Shown here: positions 33,810-42,460 of the stretch, in pieces
Layout of the letters: every line of letters starts with the position of its first letter
How positions within the stretch are numbered: the first letter of the stretch is position 1
Assembly (NCBI RefSeq): GCF_029689925.1
Contig: NZ_CP121445.1
Coordinates: 2,597,001 to 2,661,000, forward strand
DNA: 64,000 nt
Reading direction: 5' to 3'
From: Anaerocolumna sp. AGMB13025
GTDB taxonomy: Bacteria; Bacillota; Clostridia; Lachnospirales; Lachnospiraceae
Program-made: the position numbers and the translations under genes
Notes under the pieces: generated by a model
The model's input: the letters and a program-made list of their open reading frames with translations, nothing else
Database searches by the model: none
What the model was told of the DNA's origin: nothing

Positions 33810-34877
33810 ATGAAACTGAAAAAGTTAATCGCATTGGGGTTAGCAAGTATGTTTGTATTTTCATTGACGGGGTGTGCAAAGACTAATAATGATAAGTTAG
33901 TTGGTGTAGCAATGCCTACCAAGTCGTCACAGCGCTGGATACAAGACGGCGATAATATGAAAAAGCAATTGGAAGCACAGGGGTATACCGTTGACTTACA
34001 GTATGGGGAAGATAGTGTTGATAATCAGGTAGCCCAAATCGAGAATATGATATCAAAAGGAGCCAAAGTCCTTGTAGTTGCCTCCATTGATGGTTCGGCT
34101 CTGACAGACGTTTTGAAAAAAGCGGCCGATGCCGGAATTAAGACAATCGCCTATGACAGATTAATCCGTGATACGGATAATGTTTCTTATTATGCAACGT
34201 TTGACAATAAAAAAGTTGGTCAGCTCCAGGCAGAATCCATTGTTAAGGGTCTGGATCTTGCGAATCAGGCAGGTCCGTTTAATATTGAATTATTCGGCGG
34301 TTCACCGGATGATAACAATGCTTATTTCTTTTATGACGGTGCAATGGAAGTGCTTCAGCCTTTTATCGATCAAGGCAAATTAGTAATTAAGAGCGGCCAG
34401 ACCGGAATGGATAAGGTTTCAACCCTTCGTTGGGACGGTGCTACCGCACAGGCAAGGATGGATAACATCCTAAGCGCTTTCTATACTTCTGATAAAGTAA
34501 GTGCAGTATTATCCCCTTATGATGGTATCTCTATTGGTATTATTTCTTCTTTAAAAGGTGTAGGTTACGGTTCTACTGATATGCCGATGCCTATCGTTTC
34601 CGGACAGGATGCGGAAATACCATCCGTAAAATCCATTATTGCCGGCGAACAATATTCTACTATCTTTAAGGATACCAGAATTCTTGCAGAAAAATGTGTA
34701 AAAATGGTGGACGCAGTTTATAAAGGAACCGAACCGGAAATCAATGATACAACGTCTTATGACAATGGTGTGAAAGTAGTTCCTTCCTATCTGTGCGATC
34801 CGGTACCGGTAGATAAATCAAATTACAAGGAAATCTTAATTGATTCCAACTATTATACGGAAGACCAGTTAAAATAG
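33810..34877 (+). CDS. chvE: ChvE-like sugar-binding lipoprotein
   Basis: This 355-residue periplasmic-binding-protein-type lipoprotein feeds sugars to the adjacent ABC importer on the cell surface. The signal peptide ends in the lipobox LTGC with Cys at residue 22. [39 protein letters not shown] and [15 protein letters not shown] match the ChvE (multiple monosaccharide-binding) group closely, including the RWIQDG ligand region. AAAAGGAG lies before the ATG. A hairpin separates it from the ATPase gene, which would favour high binding-protein levels. ChvE-type proteins bind galactose, arabinose, xylose and related sugars. Confidence 0.88.
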   Translation: MKLKKLIALGLASMFVFSLTGCAKTNNDKLVGVAMPTKSSQRWIQDGDNMKKQLEAQGYTVDLQYGEDSVDNQVAQIENMISKGAKVLVVASIDGSALTDVLKKAADAGIKTIAYDRLIRDTDNVSYYATFDNKKVGQLQAESIVKGLDLANQAGPFNIELFGGSPDDNNAYFFYDGAMEVLQPFIDQGKLVIKSGQTGMDKVSTLRWDGATAQARMDNILSAFYTSDKVSAVLSPYDGISIGIISSLKGVGYGSTDMPMPIVSGQDAEIPSVKSIIAGEQYSTIFKDTRILAEKCVKMVDAVYKGTEPEINDTTSYDNGVKVVPSYLCDPVPVDKSNYKEILIDSNYYTEDQLK

Positions 34878-35002
34878 TGAAAAGATTAAGCTGGGTACAA
34901 GATTGTGCCCGTATAAAAGACTGTGCTGATGCATAGTCGGGATCGCTGATAATCATTACGCGAAGATGTGAAAAAGTCGCGTTAGTAATTGCTTATAATT
35001 AT

Positions 35003-35056
35003 GTACACAGGCTGCTGTAAAATAAGAAGGTAAAGCCTTGCAGCAGCCCCTTGTAC
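35003..35056 (+). promoter_or_regulatory. Hairpin between chvE and gguA
   Basis: GTACA pairs with TGTAC, GGCTGCTG pairs with CAGCAGCC, and AAGG pairs with CCTT, giving a three-part stem. It lies just before the gguA ribosome site. Such a hairpin typically stabilises the binding-protein mRNA or partly terminates. Its GGCTGCTGTAAAA edge belongs to the hairpin family described at 29199 and 40843. Confidence 0.55.
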
Positions 35057-35081
35057 AATTTTACTATAAGGAGCCAAAACT

Positions 35082-36620
35082 ATGTCTGACTTTATATTGG
35101 AAATGAAAGAAATAACAAAGACATTTTCCAGCTTAAAAGCACTGGACAATGTAAACCTGAAAGTCAAAAAAGGACAAATACATGCTCTGGTCGGTGAAAA
35201 CGGAGCTGGAAAATCCACCTTAATGAATGTACTCAGCGGGGTTTATCCTCATGGCTCTTATCAAGGCAAAATTCTTTTTGACGGAATGGAATGCAGTTTT
35301 AAAGATATTAAAGACAGCGAAAAAAAGGGAATCGTAATTATCCATCAGGAACTTGCATTGATACCATATTTATCCATTGCCGAGAATGTATTTTTAGGTA
35401 ATGAACAAGCAAAATCAGGAATTATAGATTGGGATAAAACCTTACATAGTACAAAAAATCTGTTAACTAAAGTAAGGTTAACAGAAAACCCCAATACCCT
35501 GGTTGCCAATATCGGTGTAGGTAAACAGCAATTAGTGGAAATTACCAGGGCGTTAGCAAAAGATGTTAAGCTGTTAATACTGGATGAACCAACCGCTGCC
35601 CTTAATGACGATGACAGTGAAAACTTATTAAATTTATTATTGGAATTAAAAGATCATGGCGTTACTTCTATATTAATATCCCACAAGTTAAATGAAGTAA
35701 ATAAGGTAGCAGATCAAATTACAGTTATCAGGGACGGCAAATCCATACTGACCTTGACAAAAGGTGAGGATGAGATTACCGAAGATGTTATTATTAAGGG
35801 AATGGTTGGGCGAGACCTTGAGAACCGTTTTCCCAAAAGAGAACCCCACATAGGTGAAGTGGTGTTTGAAGTAAAGGATTGGACGGTTCATCATCCGCAG
35901 AATGAAGACAGAATTGTAATTAATCATGTGAATTTAAAGGTAAAACAGGGAGAAATCGTTGGGTTTGCCGGACTTATGGGTGCAGGACGTACAGAACTTG
36001 CCATGAGTATATTCGGAAAGTCTTACGGACAGAAGATATCCGGAACCATAAAAATAAATGGGAAAGAAGTTCATTTGGATACGGTTAGTAAAGCAATTGA
36101 TCACGGTATCGCTTATGTAACCGAGGACAGAAAAAATTACGGTCTTATTCTTATTGACACGATTAAAAATAATATCACTCTTTCAAATTTAAAAAAATTA
36201 AGCCAGAATAATATCATAAATCCTCATGAAGAAAACATCGTATCGGAAAGTTTCAGACAAAAGTTTAAAATAAAATCCTCCAGTATCCTTCACCGGGCGG
36301 GGAATCTAAGCGGCGGAAACCAGCAGAAGGTTATCTTAAGCAAATGGATCTTTACCGATCCGGATATTTTAATTCTTGATGAACCTACCAGAGGTATCGA
36401 TGTCGGTGCAAAATATGAGATTTATACTATCATAAATCAGTTGGCCAAGGAAGGTAAATCCATTATCATAATATCTTCAGAAATGCCGGAATTACTTGGT
36501 ATGTGTGATCGGATTTATGTTGTTAACGAGGGGGAAATTGCAGGAGAATTATCCCGAGACGAAGCTTCCCAGGAGAGTATTATGAAATGTATCATGGGCC
36601 ATAACAAGGAGGTAAGGTAA
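35082..36620 (+). CDS. gguA: Sugar ABC transporter ATPase GguA/MmsA
   Basis: This 512-residue double ABC ATPase powers monosaccharide import. The first domain has [23 protein letters not shown], quoted here as Walker [10 protein letters not shown], with Q-loop [14 protein letters not shown] and Walker [12 protein letters not shown]. Its signature VGKQQLVEI is slightly modified. The second has [23 protein letters not shown] and [16 protein letters not shown]. The YPHGSY insertion is typical of the GguA/MmsA group. Its stop is adjacent to the permease start (shared base 36620). Confidence 0.88.
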   Translation: MSDFILEMKEITKTFSSLKALDNVNLKVKKGQIHALVGENGAGKSTLMNVLSGVYPHGSYQGKILFDGMECSFKDIKDSEKKGIVIIHQELALIPYLSIAENVFLGNEQAKSGIIDWDKTLHSTKNLLTKVRLTENPNTLVANIGVGKQQLVEITRALAKDVKLLILDEPTAALNDDDSENLLNLLLELKDHGVTSILISHKLNEVNKVADQITVIRDGKSILTLTKGEDEITEDVIIKGMVGRDLENRFPKREPHIGEVVFEVKDWTVHHPQNEDRIVINHVNLKVKQGEIVGFAGLMGAGRTELAMSIFGKSYGQKISGTIKINGKEVHLDTVSKAIDHGIAYVTEDRKNYGLILIDTIKNNITLSNLKKLSQNNIINPHEENIVSESFRQKFKIKSSSILHRAGNLSGGNQQKVILSKWIFTDPDILILDEPTRGIDVGAKYEIYTIINQLAKEGKSIIIISSEMPELLGMCDRIYVVNEGEIAGELSRDEASQESIMKCIMGHNKEVR

Positions 36621-37795
36621 TGACTTTTACAACTATAAAAAACATTTTTAAGAGTAATATAAGAGAATATGCCATGGTTATGGCTCTCGTTGTCATCATG
36701 ATTTTATTTCAGATTTTAACTGGCGGCGTTCTCTTTATGCCTCTAAATATTACAAATATTATTCTTCAGAACAGTTATGTATTAATTTTATCGGTGGGTA
36801 TGCTCTTAGTTATTTTAACTGGTAATGTTGATTTATCCGTAGGTTCGGTGGCTGCATTTATCGGTGCTGTTTCGGCTGTATTTATGGTAACCTATCATAT
36901 GCCTGTTATCCTTGCAGTTCCCCTCTGCCTGATTATTGGAGCCTTAGTTGGGGCCTGGCAGGGGTTTTGGATTGCATATGTAAGGATTCCTGCATTTATC
37001 GTAACCTTAGCGGGTATGTTAGTATTCCGAGGTTTTACGATGGTTATCCTAAAAGGTCAGACGTTATCGCCCTATGCACAATCCTTTCAGGCAATTGCTA
37101 ATGGGTACCTTCCGGAAGCCTTAAAACTAGGGGATTTAAATCTGATTGCTTTGATTATTGGTGTTTTGTTATCCTTACTTTATATTTATGTGGAATTTCG
37201 AAATTTAAAGAATAAGAAAAAATATAACCTGGAAATCCTGCCGGCTGGTTTTACCGCAGCAAAAATTATACTTATGATAATAGCAATTAATTTACTGACT
37301 TACGGCTTGGCTGCCTATAAAGGTATTCCATCGGTTCTGGTTCTGATTGCCAGTTTAATTGCAATCTATACCTTTATTACACAAAAGACCATTTTAGGCC
37401 GTCATATCTATGCCCTTGGCGGAAACGAAAAGGCAGCAAGATTATCCGGTATTAAAATCAAACGGGTCAAATTCATGGTATTTGTTAATATGGGTATTCT
37501 TGCGGCTCTTGCAGGCTTAGTAGTTGCAGGGCGTTTAAATGCCGCTACCCCAAAGGCTGGTACAAACTTTGAGCTTGATGCCATTGCAGCCTGTTTTATC
37601 GGTGGTGCATCTGCTTCCGGTGGTATCGGTAAGATTATGGGAGCTATCATCGGAGCATTGTTTATGGGTATTTTAAATAACGGTATGTCCATCATGAGCG
37701 TTGGTATTGACTGGCAGCAGTCAATTAAGGGTCTGGTATTGCTGGCAGCGGTAGCTTTTGATGTGTATACAAAATCAAAGTCCTCTGCAGAATAA
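36620..37795 (+). CDS. gguB: Sugar ABC transporter permease GguB/MmsB
   Basis: This 391-residue membrane protein has about ten hydrophobic segments. It contains the BPD_transp_2 family motifs LTGNVDLSVGSVAAFIGAVS, IPAFIVTLAGMLVFRG and ALGGNEKAARLSGI (the ATPase-contact loop), plus CFIGGASASGGIGKIMGA. An extended central cytoplasmic region (FRNLKNKKKYNLEILPAG) is typical of GguB. It uses ATPase GguA and binding protein ChvE. AAGGAGGTAAGG lies before the ATG. A terminator and a very strong hairpin follow. Confidence 0.88.
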   Translation: MTFTTIKNIFKSNIREYAMVMALVVIMILFQILTGGVLFMPLNITNIILQNSYVLILSVGMLLVILTGNVDLSVGSVAAFIGAVSAVFMVTYHMPVILAVPLCLIIGALVGAWQGFWIAYVRIPAFIVTLAGMLVFRGFTMVILKGQTLSPYAQSFQAIANGYLPEALKLGDLNLIALIIGVLLSLLYIYVEFRNLKNKKKYNLEILPAGFTAAKIILMIIAINLLTYGLAAYKGIPSVLVLIASLIAIYTFITQKTILGRHIYALGGNEKAARLSGIKIKRVKFMVFVNMGILAALAGLVVAGRLNAATPKAGTNFELDAIAACFIGGASASGGIGKIMGAIIGALFMGILNNGMSIMSVGIDWQQSIKGLVLLAAVAFDVYTKSKSSAE

Positions 37796-37821
37796 CGATT
37801 CTAAATTTTAAACACAAAAAC

Positions 37822-37871
37822 AAGAGCATCTCTTATGTCAAAGAAAGGCAGACATGATTGATGCTCTTTCG
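37822..37871 (+). terminator. Terminator after gguB
   Basis: AAGAGCATC pairs with GATGCTCTT, with an inner ATGTC/GACAT stem, followed by TTCGTTATT. Confidence 0.6.
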
Positions 37872-37918
37872 TTATTGTTCACATCACTGCTGTTTTTAGC
37901 AGTGGTGTGAACAGTAAC
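37871..37918. terminator. Second, 21-bp hairpin after gguB
   Basis: GTTATTGTTCACATCACTGC plus T pairs along its whole length with AGCAGTGGTGTGAACAGTAAC (two GU pairs) around a GTTTTT loop. GCTCTTTC occurs just before and just after it. It may be a second terminator or a palindromic insertion. Confidence 0.6.
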
Positions 37919-37957
37919 GCTCTTTCATAAATTCTATCCATAAAATGATTTCGGGAC

Positions 37958-37986
37958 TTGTGCTACCAAATCTTTTCGTTTATAAT
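37958..37986 (+). promoter_or_regulatory. Promoter before pyrK
   Basis: TTGTGC (37958-37963), a 17-base spacer and TATAAT (37981-37986) precede pyrK by about 80 bases. pyrK-pyrD-pyrE can therefore be transcribed apart from pyrC-pyrF. Confidence 0.55.
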
Positions 37987-38064
37987 AAGTAAGATTAAAA
38001 ACTGGGAACTGATAACAATTAAGTATGTCTGGTGATACAGACACTAAATTCAGGAGATGAAACC

Positions 38065-38832
38065 ATGGGTGAGACCTTTAAAAAGACAGCAGTGATTACC
38101 TCTCAGATTCAGCTGGCAGAGGATATTTATAGCATGTGGATTAAGGAGAGTCAGATAGCAGCGGGTGCAAAACCCGGGCAGTTTTTGTCCTTATATTGCA
38201 AAATTGGTAACAGGCTTCTTCCAAGACCCATCAGTATATGTGAAATTGATAAGGAAAATGGGACACTGCGGCTGGTTTACCGGGTAGTCGGAGAAGGAAC
38301 GGAAGAATTCTCCCATTATAAGGTATCTGATACGATAGAGGTTTTAGGCCCCTTAGGAAACGGTTTTCATATGGAGGGCAGTAAGGCAATTCTTATCGGA
38401 GGGGGAATTGGAATTCCACCTATGTTGGAACTGGCGAAACAATTACAGTGTGAGAAGCAGATTGTATTAGGATACCGGGATAGCACATTTTTGGATAAGG
38501 AATTTGAGACTTATGGAAGTGTCTATATATCAACAGAAGACGGCAGCAGTGGAACAAAAGGCAATGTGATTGATGCAATAAAGGCCAATCATTTAGTTGG
38601 AGATATTATATATGCCTGCGGACCGACTCCGATGTTACGGGGAGTTAAGGCATATGCACAGGAGCAGGGCATTCAGGCACAGCTGTCCATGGAAGAGCGA
38701 ATGGCCTGCGGTATCGGAGCCTGTCTTGCCTGTGTATGCAAGTCTAAGGATAAGGATCATCATACTCATGTGAATAATAAAAGAATCTGTAAGGACGGAC
38801 CTGTATTTTATGCAGAGGAAATCGAACTTTAA
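38065..38832 (+). CDS. pyrK: Dihydroorotate dehydrogenase B, electron transfer subunit
   Basis: PyrK passes electrons from PyrD FMN through FAD and a [2Fe-2S] cluster to NAD+. The 255-residue sequence has RLLPRPISICE (FAD site, in GNRLLPRPISI), IGGGIGIPPMLELA (nucleotide binding) and C-terminal cysteines in MACGIGACLACVC and KRICKDGP for the cluster. AGGAG (38052-38056) fits the ATG at 38065. The open frame before it is not supported. It ends 26 bases before the preferred pyrD start. Confidence 0.92.
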   Translation: MGETFKKTAVITSQIQLAEDIYSMWIKESQIAAGAKPGQFLSLYCKIGNRLLPRPISICEIDKENGTLRLVYRVVGEGTEEFSHYKVSDTIEVLGPLGNGFHMEGSKAILIGGGIGIPPMLELAKQLQCEKQIVLGYRDSTFLDKEFETYGSVYISTEDGSSGTKGNVIDAIKANHLVGDIIYACGPTPMLRGVKAYAQEQGIQAQLSMEERMACGIGACLACVCKSKDKDHHTHVNNKRICKDGPVFYAEEIEL

Positions 38833-38858
38833 TGATTGGTTTTAGGTATGGAGGGAAA

Positions 38859-39767
38859 ATGAATACGAAAGTAAATATTGCAGGTGTTGAATGGAAAAAC
38901 CCAGTTACCACTGCTTCCGGTACCTTTGGTTCCGGTCTGGAATACAGTGAGTTTGTTGATTTAAACCGGCTTGGTGCAGTAACTACAAAAGGCGTATCAA
39001 GTATAGCCTGGACCGGTAATCCCACCCCCAGAATAGCAGAAACCTATGGCGGGATGTTAAACGCCATCGGCTTACAAAATCCTGGTGTAGATGTATTTGT
39101 TGAACGGGATCTTGCTTTTTTGAAACAATATGATACCAGAATCATTGTAAATGTATGCGGAAAAACAACAAAAGATTACGCTCAGGTAGTAGAACGTCTG
39201 GCGGATTATGAAGTGGATATGCTGGAAATCAACATATCCTGCCCCAATGTAAAGGAAGGCGGAATTGCCTTTGGTCAAAACAGTTGTGCGGTGGAAGATA
39301 TTACAAAAGAAATAAAAAAACTTGCCAAACAGCCAATTATAATGAAGCTCAGTCCTAATGTGACAGATATAACGGAAATGGCGAAAGCCGCCGAAGCCGG
39401 TGGCGCAGATGCCCTTTCCTTAATTAATACCCTGACCGGTATGAAGATTGATATCCACAAAAGGAAATTTGCTTTAGCCAATAAAACTGGCGGATTGTCC
39501 GGACCTGCCGTTAAGCCGGTTGCAGTCCGTATGGTCAATCAGGTAGCCAATGCAGTGAAACTTCCTATCATCGGAATGGGCGGAATCATGACCGGAGAGG
39601 ATGCCCTGGAATTTATCATGGCCGGTGCAACAGCAGTTGCAGTGGGTACTGCTAATTTTATTAATCCCTCTGCTACTCTTGATGTGATAGAAGGAATTGA
39701 GAACTATATGAAGAAGTATGGGGTTCAAGATATCAACGAGCTGATTGGGTGTGTAAATAGAAACTGA
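38859..39767 (+). CDS. pyrD: Dihydroorotate dehydrogenase B, catalytic subunit (class 1B)
   Basis: PyrD oxidises dihydroorotate to orotate with FMN and works with PyrK in a heterotetramer. Motifs include NPVTTASGTFGSG, MLEINISCPNVKEGG with the catalytic Cys, IMKLSPNVTDI, GGLSGPAVKPVAVRMV and IIGMGGIMTGEDALEF. An ATG at 38832 overlaps the pyrK stop, but GGAGGG sits before the ATG at 38859 and MNTKVNIAGVEW is the usual family N-terminus, so 38859 is chosen (302 residues). Confidence 0.92.
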   Translation: MNTKVNIAGVEWKNPVTTASGTFGSGLEYSEFVDLNRLGAVTTKGVSSIAWTGNPTPRIAETYGGMLNAIGLQNPGVDVFVERDLAFLKQYDTRIIVNVCGKTTKDYAQVVERLADYEVDMLEINISCPNVKEGGIAFGQNSCAVEDITKEIKKLAKQPIIMKLSPNVTDITEMAKAAEAGGADALSLINTLTGMKIDIHKRKFALANKTGGLSGPAVKPVAVRMVNQVANAVKLPIIGMGGIMTGEDALEFIMAGATAVAVGTANFINPSATLDVIEGIENYMKKYGVQDINELIGCVNRN

Positions 39768-39846
39768 TAACCAGCCCAATAATATGGTGGTAAATAACAT
39801 AATAATCTCATAATGATAACAAAATAATAAAAACGGAGGTTGGATA

Positions 39847-40524
39847 ATGGAACAGTATAAGCAGGAATTTATTGAATTTATGGTGGACTGCGGAGTTTTA
39901 AAATTTGGTGATTTTACAACGAAGAGCGGCAGAAAGACCCCTTTCTTTATCAATGCAGGATTTTACCGGACTGGTTCCCAGTTAAGAAAACTTGGCGAGT
40001 ATTATGCAAAAGCAATTGAAACCAGCTTTGGTCTTGATTTTGATGTTTTATTCGGACCGGCATACAAGGGTATACCCTTAAGTGTTGCGGCATCCATGGC
40101 AATCAGTGAATTTTATGGAAAAGAAATACGCTACTGCTCAAACCGCAAAGAAGTAAAAGATCACGGAGATAAAGGTATCCTGCTTGGAGGTCCCATCCTT
40201 GATCAGGATAAGATTATTATTATTGAAGATGTTACAACTGCAGGAACTTCCATCGGTGAAACTATGCCAATTTTACGCGCTCAGGGTGATATTACTGCAC
40301 TTGGACTTGTCGTATCGGTTGACCGAATGGAACGGGGATTAGGAAGCAAAAGTGCCCTGGAGGAAATTGAAGAAGTATATGGACTTAGGACAACTGCAAT
40401 CGTAACAATGGAAGAAGTAGTTGAACATTTGTACAATAAGCCTTATAATGGAACTATCGTGATTGATGATAAACTAAAAGCTGCAATTGATGCATATTAT
40501 GAACAATACGGTGCAAGGTCTTAA
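39847..40524 (+). CDS. pyrE: Orotate phosphoribosyltransferase
   Basis: PyrE joins orotate to PRPP to make OMP, the substrate of PyrF encoded 22 kb upstream. The 225-residue protein has FGPAYKGIPLSVAASMA, the Lys-rich YCSNRKEVKDHGDKG loop and the PRPP motif IIIIEDVTTAGTSIGE. ACGGAGGTTGGATA precedes the ATG. It ends the pyrK-pyrD-pyrE block. Short repeats of ATGGCGGTAAT fill the 150 bases after it. Confidence 0.93.
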   Translation: MEQYKQEFIEFMVDCGVLKFGDFTTKSGRKTPFFINAGFYRTGSQLRKLGEYYAKAIETSFGLDFDVLFGPAYKGIPLSVAASMAISEFYGKEIRYCSNRKEVKDHGDKGILLGGPILDQDKIIIIEDVTTAGTSIGETMPILRAQGDITALGLVVSVDRMERGLGSKSALEEIEEVYGLRTTAIVTMEEVVEHLYNKPYNGTIVIDDKLKAAIDAYYEQYGARS

Positions 40525-40680
40525 GTGCATAGAATGGCGGGTAATACGCTGCCGGGTAGTACTTAGCCATGGCGGTAATCGTAGCAATGGCGGTAATGCA
40601 TGTAAAGCCTGGCAGTTGGTAAAGCTATAAGCGTTATCTGATGATAGAAGACTGCTCAAAGCAGCAGATAGGAGAAAATT

Positions 40681-40833
40681 ATGAGTGAAAAAATTTATAC
40701 CACAATGAAATCGGTAGGAGTTGGTAATTTAGTCATGGGTATTCTATTTATTGTAGCTGGAATAGCAGGCGGAGTTATGATGATTATCAGCGGTGGCAGA
40801 TTACTAAAGAAAAAATCAGAAATATTATTTTAA
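40681..40833 (+). CDS. Small membrane protein, 50 residues
   Basis: The ATG at 40681 follows TAGGAG with a 6-base gap, and the frame ends at TAA 40831-40833. The peptide begins MSEKIYTTMKSVGVGNLVMG, has one hydrophobic stretch (ILFIVAGIAGGVMMIISGG, about residues 20-38) and ends in a basic tail LLKKKSEILF. It is shorter than usual gene-calling limits, but the ribosome site, topology and following hairpin support it. The function is unknown. A single-span regulator or holin-like peptide is possible, but nothing shows it. Confidence 0.6.
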   Translation: MSEKIYTTMKSVGVGNLVMGILFIVAGIAGGVMMIISGGRLLKKKSEILF

Positions 40834-40842
40834 TGATACGGG

Positions 40843-40902
40843 GACTGTTGTAAAATAAAAAAACAGATTTTTAGTGCTATTCTAGATATCTTTACAACAG
40901 TC
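40843..40902. terminator. Hairpin after the small membrane protein
   Basis: GACTGTTGTAAA (40843-40854) pairs perfectly with TTTACAACAGTC (40891-40902). The edge GGGGACTGTTGTAAAATAAA belongs to the same family as the GGGGCTGTTGCAAAA repeats near 29200. It could terminate transcription or be a MITE remnant. Confidence 0.6.
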
Positions 40903-41057
40903 TTAATAATTTAAAAGAGTAGATAAGTTAACATAATATACTTTAAATTTTACTAATAAACAGCTTTACCAGTTAATTGATATTATGAAATGTTAAATGT
41001 TCATTCTTTCATAAATCTATGTAGGGACTTGTTTATGAAGTATTGTGAGGTGTTTTT

Positions 41058-41591
41058 ATGTTGGAATTAAAAGAAAAAATAACTAAGAATTTAGGAGTAA
41101 TAATTATAGTAATTATTTTACTCTTTACTTTAGGCGCAATCATATACTTTAAAGATATGACTCAAAATATTACAATCACTATCAATAATTTGACAGTAAA
41201 GCCGCAAAAGATACAATTAGAAGCTAAAAAGTACATAAAAATGTTTGGAAAAATGAAAAAAAATATGATACTAGAGAAAGAGGATTACGATAATATAATA
41301 TACGGTAATAATATTATGCTAATTGAAAAACATGATGATTATCATGAAGTCTATTTAGTTTATGAATCAAAAGTAATATATAAAAAATATCAAAATAATG
41401 TAGATAATGAAGAGCAAGAGCAACAAAATGTTAGGGATGTTTTAAACGAATCTAAATTGGATAACTCTATTTCTAAGAAAATACAACCACGTATAGTAAA
41501 TGAAAAAGGTTTAATAAAAATGTCGTTATATAAAGTTGATAAAAAATATTACTACTATTTTTTGGATTTATATGAAAAACTCAAAGAATGA
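41058..41591 (+). CDS. Hypothetical membrane-anchored protein
   Basis: This 177-residue protein has one N-terminal membrane anchor (NLGVIIIVIILLFTLGAIIY, about 11-30) and a Lys/Tyr/Asn-rich extracytoplasmic domain. Base composition is clearly more AT-rich than the flanking pyrE and YbaK genes, which suggests recent acquisition. GTGAGGTG precedes the ATG. Its stop overlaps a further small frame (ATGA). I do not recognise a family. Confidence 0.55.
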   Translation: MLELKEKITKNLGVIIIVIILLFTLGAIIYFKDMTQNITITINNLTVKPQKIQLEAKKYIKMFGKMKKNMILEKEDYDNIIYGNNIMLIEKHDDYHEVYLVYESKVIYKKYQNNVDNEEQEQQNVRDVLNESKLDNSISKKIQPRIVNEKGLIKMSLYKVDKKYYYYFLDLYEKLKE

Positions 41592-41725
41592 AGAATTTAG
41601 AAGATAATAATGTTATAAAAATCATAAAAGACGATAATGAAGGTATAACTAGTTTAAAATGGCTATATTATGAGAAGTGCAAATTTGTAGTTAGAAAAAT
41701 ATTCAGGAAACGATTCTGGCATTGA
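41588..41725 (+). CDS. Small hypothetical protein, 45 residues, coupled to the upstream gene
   Basis: The ATG at 41588 overlaps the upstream TGA, so translation could be by coupling. The peptide MKNLEDNNVIKIIKDDNEGI is followed by a Lys/Arg-rich end (KIFRKRFWH). It is AT-rich like its partner. There is no independent ribosome site, so this is a tentative call. Confidence 0.35.
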   Translation: MKNLEDNNVIKIIKDDNEGITSLKWLYYEKCKFVVRKIFRKRFWH

Positions 41726-41737
41726 GGAGAAATAAAT

Positions 41738-42202
41738 ATGGCACTTGAAAGCGTAAAAACTTTTTTTAAACAATATGATATGGATTCTCAAATAAGAGAA
41801 TTTGAAGTATCCAGTGCAACGGTAGATTTGGCAGCTTTGGCCTTAGGCTGTGAGCCTGAGAGAATAGCAAAGACCCTTTCTTTTGTGGTGAATGGACAGG
41901 CTGTTTTAGTAGTAACCGCTGGTGATACCAAGGTAGATAATAAAAAATTTAAAGAGTTTTTTAATACAAAAGCAAAAATGCTTACTCCGGAGGAGGTCCT
42001 TGATTTGGTAGGTCATGCTGTCGGAGGTGTATGTCCTTTTGCTGTTAATGATGGTGTTTTAGTTTATTTAGATATATCACTTAAAAGGTTTGAAACGGTA
42101 TATCCAGCTTGTGGAAGCAGCAACAGTGCGATTGAACTTACAATAGAACAATTAGAAAAATACTCTGGTTACTCACAATGGATTGATGTGTGCAAGAGTT
42201 AA
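41738..42202 (+). CDS. YbaK/EbsC-family aminoacyl-tRNA deacylase
   Basis: This 154-residue protein of the YbaK/ProX superfamily hydrolyses mischarged tRNA, typically Cys-tRNAPro. Motifs include ALGCEPERIAKTLSFVVNGQ, with the catalytic-region Lys, VTAGDTKVDNKKFKE, VGGVCPFAV and YPACGSSNSAIELT, all typical of this subfamily. GAGGAGAAATAAAT precedes the ATG. A weak hairpin (GGAAGG with CCTTCC, 42205-42239) follows. The next 220 bases to 42460 are AT-rich with no recognised riboswitch. Confidence 0.85.
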   Translation: MALESVKTFFKQYDMDSQIREFEVSSATVDLAALALGCEPERIAKTLSFVVNGQAVLVVTAGDTKVDNKKFKEFFNTKAKMLTPEEVLDLVGHAVGGVCPFAVNDGVLVYLDISLKRFETVYPACGSSNSAIELTIEQLEKYSGYSQWIDVCKS

Positions 42203-42460
42203 TAGGAAGGTGGAATCAGGTAACGTTTTCCTGCCTTCCCCTTGTTAATTGAAACGTATCTGGAAAAAATGTAAAAATTATCTTTACAAGTCATAAAAAA
42301 TCATTTATTATAAGATTATCTTAAAAATCTATTTTCTTTTTTGTATCTTTTTTATTTTCATAATTAACATCCCAAAACAATAATAAGGAAAGGTGGACAT
42401 ACTAGGTGAATTTTTAGGCTTATTTAATAATCTAATTTAATATTGAAAAGGGGAGTATAT

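Noticed and set aside
18849-38064. Prophage or conjugative element splitting the pyr genes
   Set aside because: No integrase, phage structural, relaxase or type IV secretion gene is present. The interval holds ordinary metabolic and transport genes.
42241-42460. Possible c-di-GMP riboswitch before the Tad-like locus
   Set aside because: No GEMM-like core was recognisable. The region is only AT-rich, so I do not report one.
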